This document shows, one piece after another, positions 62,635-64,000 of a DNA stretch of 64,000 nt. The stretch's first letter is position 1. Every line of letters starts with the position of its first letter. The notes beneath the pieces are model-generated. The model saw nothing but the letters and a program-made list of their open reading frames with translations, was not told where the DNA came from and did not search any database. Location of the stretch: the NCBI GenBank assembly GCA_947456505.1, contig CANGTC010000004.1, positions 1 to 64,000 on the forward strand, written 5' to 3'. A program made the position numbers and the translations under genes. The stretch comes from Beijerinckiaceae bacterium (GTDB lineage Bacteria; Pseudomonadota; Alphaproteobacteria; Rhizobiales; Beijerinckiaceae).

Positions 62635-62823
62635 GGCGGGGGTGCTCCTTGGAGATTGCCCGGCGAGGCGCCGGGAAGCGCGGATTGGGGCGCGCAAGGC
62701 GGCCTCCGCGTCCTGGGTATTGCGTTGCTTGAAGGCGGCGACGATTTCCTGATGCGCGCGCAGCCCAGTCGACTGACCGATTCTAGACAATCCCGCGCTG
62801 CGGTCAACGTGGCGGCGAAGGAG
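62635..62823 (-). pseudogene. Remnant of a GntR-type regulator (FCD domain end) fused in frame to the lyase
   Basis: Directly upstream of the lyase ATG and in the same frame, the sequence reads RRHVDRSAGLSRIG, then HQEIVAAFKQRNTQDAEAAL. This fits the last two helices of an FCD ligand-binding domain (HxxIxxA, then D-A-E-A-A-L-R). Nothing upstream resembles a DNA-binding domain, and a stop lies at about 62881. FCD regulators often control neighbouring lyase genes, so this looks like the 3' end of a lost local regulator. Confidence 0.42.
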
Positions 62824-62923
62824 GCTTGTCGGAGATTGCGATTTGACGTCCGTGGGTTGTGCTGACCATTCCAGTGCGTATTATGCCCGCAAAATCTCAC
62901 CACTGGATCAAGGGGGGCTCTTC

Positions 62924-64000
62924 ATGCTCGGCAAGGCGAAAAATACATTGCTCACCCAGACCGGGAAGGGCACGCCGATGGGCGAGACCCTGCGTCGCTA
63001 TTGGCATCCCATCGCCGCAGCCGACCAGTTGGCCCGCGATCCCGTTCGCCCCGTACGCATTCTGGGCGAGGACCTCGTTCTCTACAAGGACCTCAGGGGC
63101 GTCTATGGCCTCGTCGACAAGCATTGTCCCCATCGCCGCGCCGATCTTTCCTATGGTTTCGTCGAGGAATGCGGTCTGCGTTGCAATTACCATGGATGGC
63201 AATTCGACGAGACCGGCGCCTGCGTCAGCCAACCCTATGAAGATGTGGCGCGGCCCGAGGCGCGTTTCCGGGAGAAGGTCAAGATCACCGCCTATCCGGT
63301 GGAGGAAAGGGGCGGCCTTCTGTGGGCCTATCTGGGTCCCTCGCCGGCCCCGCAATGCCCGGATTGGGAAGCGTTCAACTGGACCAACGGGTTCAGGCAG
63401 ATCGTCTTCTCCCATGTGCCCTGCAATTGGGTGCAGGCGCAGGAAAATTCGATTGATCCCGTGCATTTTGAATGGATGCACGCCAATTGGAGCACGCGTT
63501 TGAAAGGCGCCCTGGGTCCCTATGCGCCATCCCACCTGAAGGTGCATTTCGAGGAGTTCGAGTTCGGCTTCGTCTACAAGCGCATCACACAGGCTCAGGG
63601 CGAGGATCATCCCATGTGGACCATCGGCCGCGTCTGTCTGTGGCCGAACGGATTCTATCTGGGTGATCATTTCGAATGGCGCGTGCCCATCGATGATGAG
63701 AACATGCTGAGCGTGGTCTGGGCCTACAACCGCGTTCCCGTGGAGCGCGAGCCCTATGAACAGTCGGTCATTCCCTCCTGGGAAAGCCCTATCAAGGACC
63801 CGCAGACCGGCCGCTGGATCTCGAGCCACATCATCAATCAGGACATCATCGCCTGGGTGGGGCAGGGAGCGATCGCTGACCGCACCAAGGAGCATCTGGG
63901 CGCCAGCGATCGGGGCATTTCGATGATCCGGAAACAATTGTTCGACGATGTCGAGGCTGTGCAGCGCGGCGAGGATCCCAAGGGGCTGATCCGCGATCCC
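62924..64000 (+). CDS. Rieske non-heme iron oxygenase, alpha subunit (3' end beyond window)
   Basis: The visible 359 codons encode a phthalate 4,5-dioxygenase/vanillate demethylase-like oxygenase. The Rieske cluster ligands are in HCPHRRADL (Cys-x-His) and CNYHGW (Cys-x2-His), about residues 66-91. The mononuclear iron site is ENSIDPVHFEWMH. The frame is open to the end of the window, so the C terminus is missing. It starts 25 bases into a leader with AAGGGGGG. A ferredoxin or reductase partner would be expected but none is seen before the window ends. It is divergent from the lyase gene. Confidence 0.9.
   Translation, partial: MLGKAKNTLLTQTGKGTPMGETLRRYWHPIAAADQLARDPVRPVRILGEDLVLYKDLRGVYGLVDKHCPHRRADLSYGFVEECGLRCNYHGWQFDETGACVSQPYEDVARPEARFREKVKITAYPVEERGGLLWAYLGPSPAPQCPDWEAFNWTNGFRQIVFSHVPCNWVQAQENSIDPVHFEWMHANWSTRLKGALGPYAPSHLKVHFEEFEFGFVYKRITQAQGEDHPMWTIGRVCLWPNGFYLGDHFEWRVPIDDENMLSVVWAYNRVPVEREPYEQSVIPSWESPIKDPQTGRWISSHIINQDIIAWVGQGAIADRTKEHLGASDRGISMIRKQLFDDVEAVQRGEDPKGLIRDP

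Noticed and set aside
62897-63937. 346-codon minus-strand frame opposite the Rieske oxygenase
   Set aside because: The plus-strand frame has both Rieske and mononuclear iron motifs and stays open to the end of the window; the minus frame is its shadow.
1-64000. CRISPR arrays, tRNA, rRNA, intact transposase or phage genes
   Set aside because: No spaced direct repeats, RNA gene landmarks, DDE-type proteins or phage structural genes were seen in any part of the window.

Overview
The window is 64 kb of GC-rich DNA that reads like the accessory chromosome of a metabolically versatile alphaproteobacterium, most likely a member of the Hyphomicrobiales. The basis is the codon usage, the Omp-type beta-barrel whose mature protein begins ADLPSKK, the many Liv, NitT/TauT and TctC-type uptake proteins, and the many Tat (RR) leaders. 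No rRNA, tRNA, CRISPR array, phage gene or intact insertion sequence was seen. About 60 protein genes are supported.

Layout. 1-1.1 kb: end of an ABC permease and its ATPase. 1.1-2.8 kb: a lower-GC HepT/MntA toxin-antitoxin pair, a YciI protein and a DUF892 ferritin-like protein. 2.8-9.3 kb (minus): liv operon 1, preceded by an LLM flavin oxidoreductase and a 3-hydroxyisobutyrate-dehydrogenase-family protein. 9.9-11.3 kb: an outer-membrane protein with a strong terminator, and a small exported protein. 11.4-23.5 kb (plus): a catabolic and uptake run with a cupin, a CocE-type hydrolase, a split sulfopyruvate-decarboxylase-like TPP enzyme, a class II aldolase, a molybdenum hydroxylase large subunit without partner subunits, and a complete NitT/TauT transporter. 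23.5-29.9 kb: a TctC pseudogene with one amber codon, a VOC protein, and a minus-strand LLM-GST-MmgE/PrpD-TctC cluster. 30.0-38.3 kb: LLM, solute-binding protein and homogentisate-dioxygenase-like cupin modules. 38.5-39.7 kb: an unrecognised protein. 39.7-45.5 kb (minus): liv operon 2, order M-G-F-binding protein-H, ending in an LLM enzyme. 45.8-46.3 kb: an unrecognised protein. 46.4-53.3 kb (minus): LLM, two alpha/beta hydrolases, LLM, amidohydrolase and an exported argininosuccinate-lyase-like protein. 53.9-59.3 kb: an orphan binding protein and liv operon 3, whose livH is frameshifted at a G8 tract. 59.5-64 kb: LLM, methyltransferase, a PrpB-like lyase with a GntR regulator remnant fused upstream, and a truncated Rieske oxygenase.

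How it may work together (inference). Nine LLM-family flavin monooxygenases, eight of which form four paralogous pairs, are interleaved with hydrolases, dioxygenase-like cupins, lyases and about a dozen periplasmic binding proteins. Many of those binding proteins have no permease nearby. This fits a scavenging island for diverse organic acids, amides, sulfur- or nitrogen-containing compounds or cyclic ketones. Imported substrates would be oxygenated by FMNH2-dependent enzymes and then hydrolysed or cleaved. No flavin reductase is encoded here, so one must come from elsewhere. Two genes show inactivating lesions and several gene stubs lie in intergenic regions, so the island appears to be turning over.
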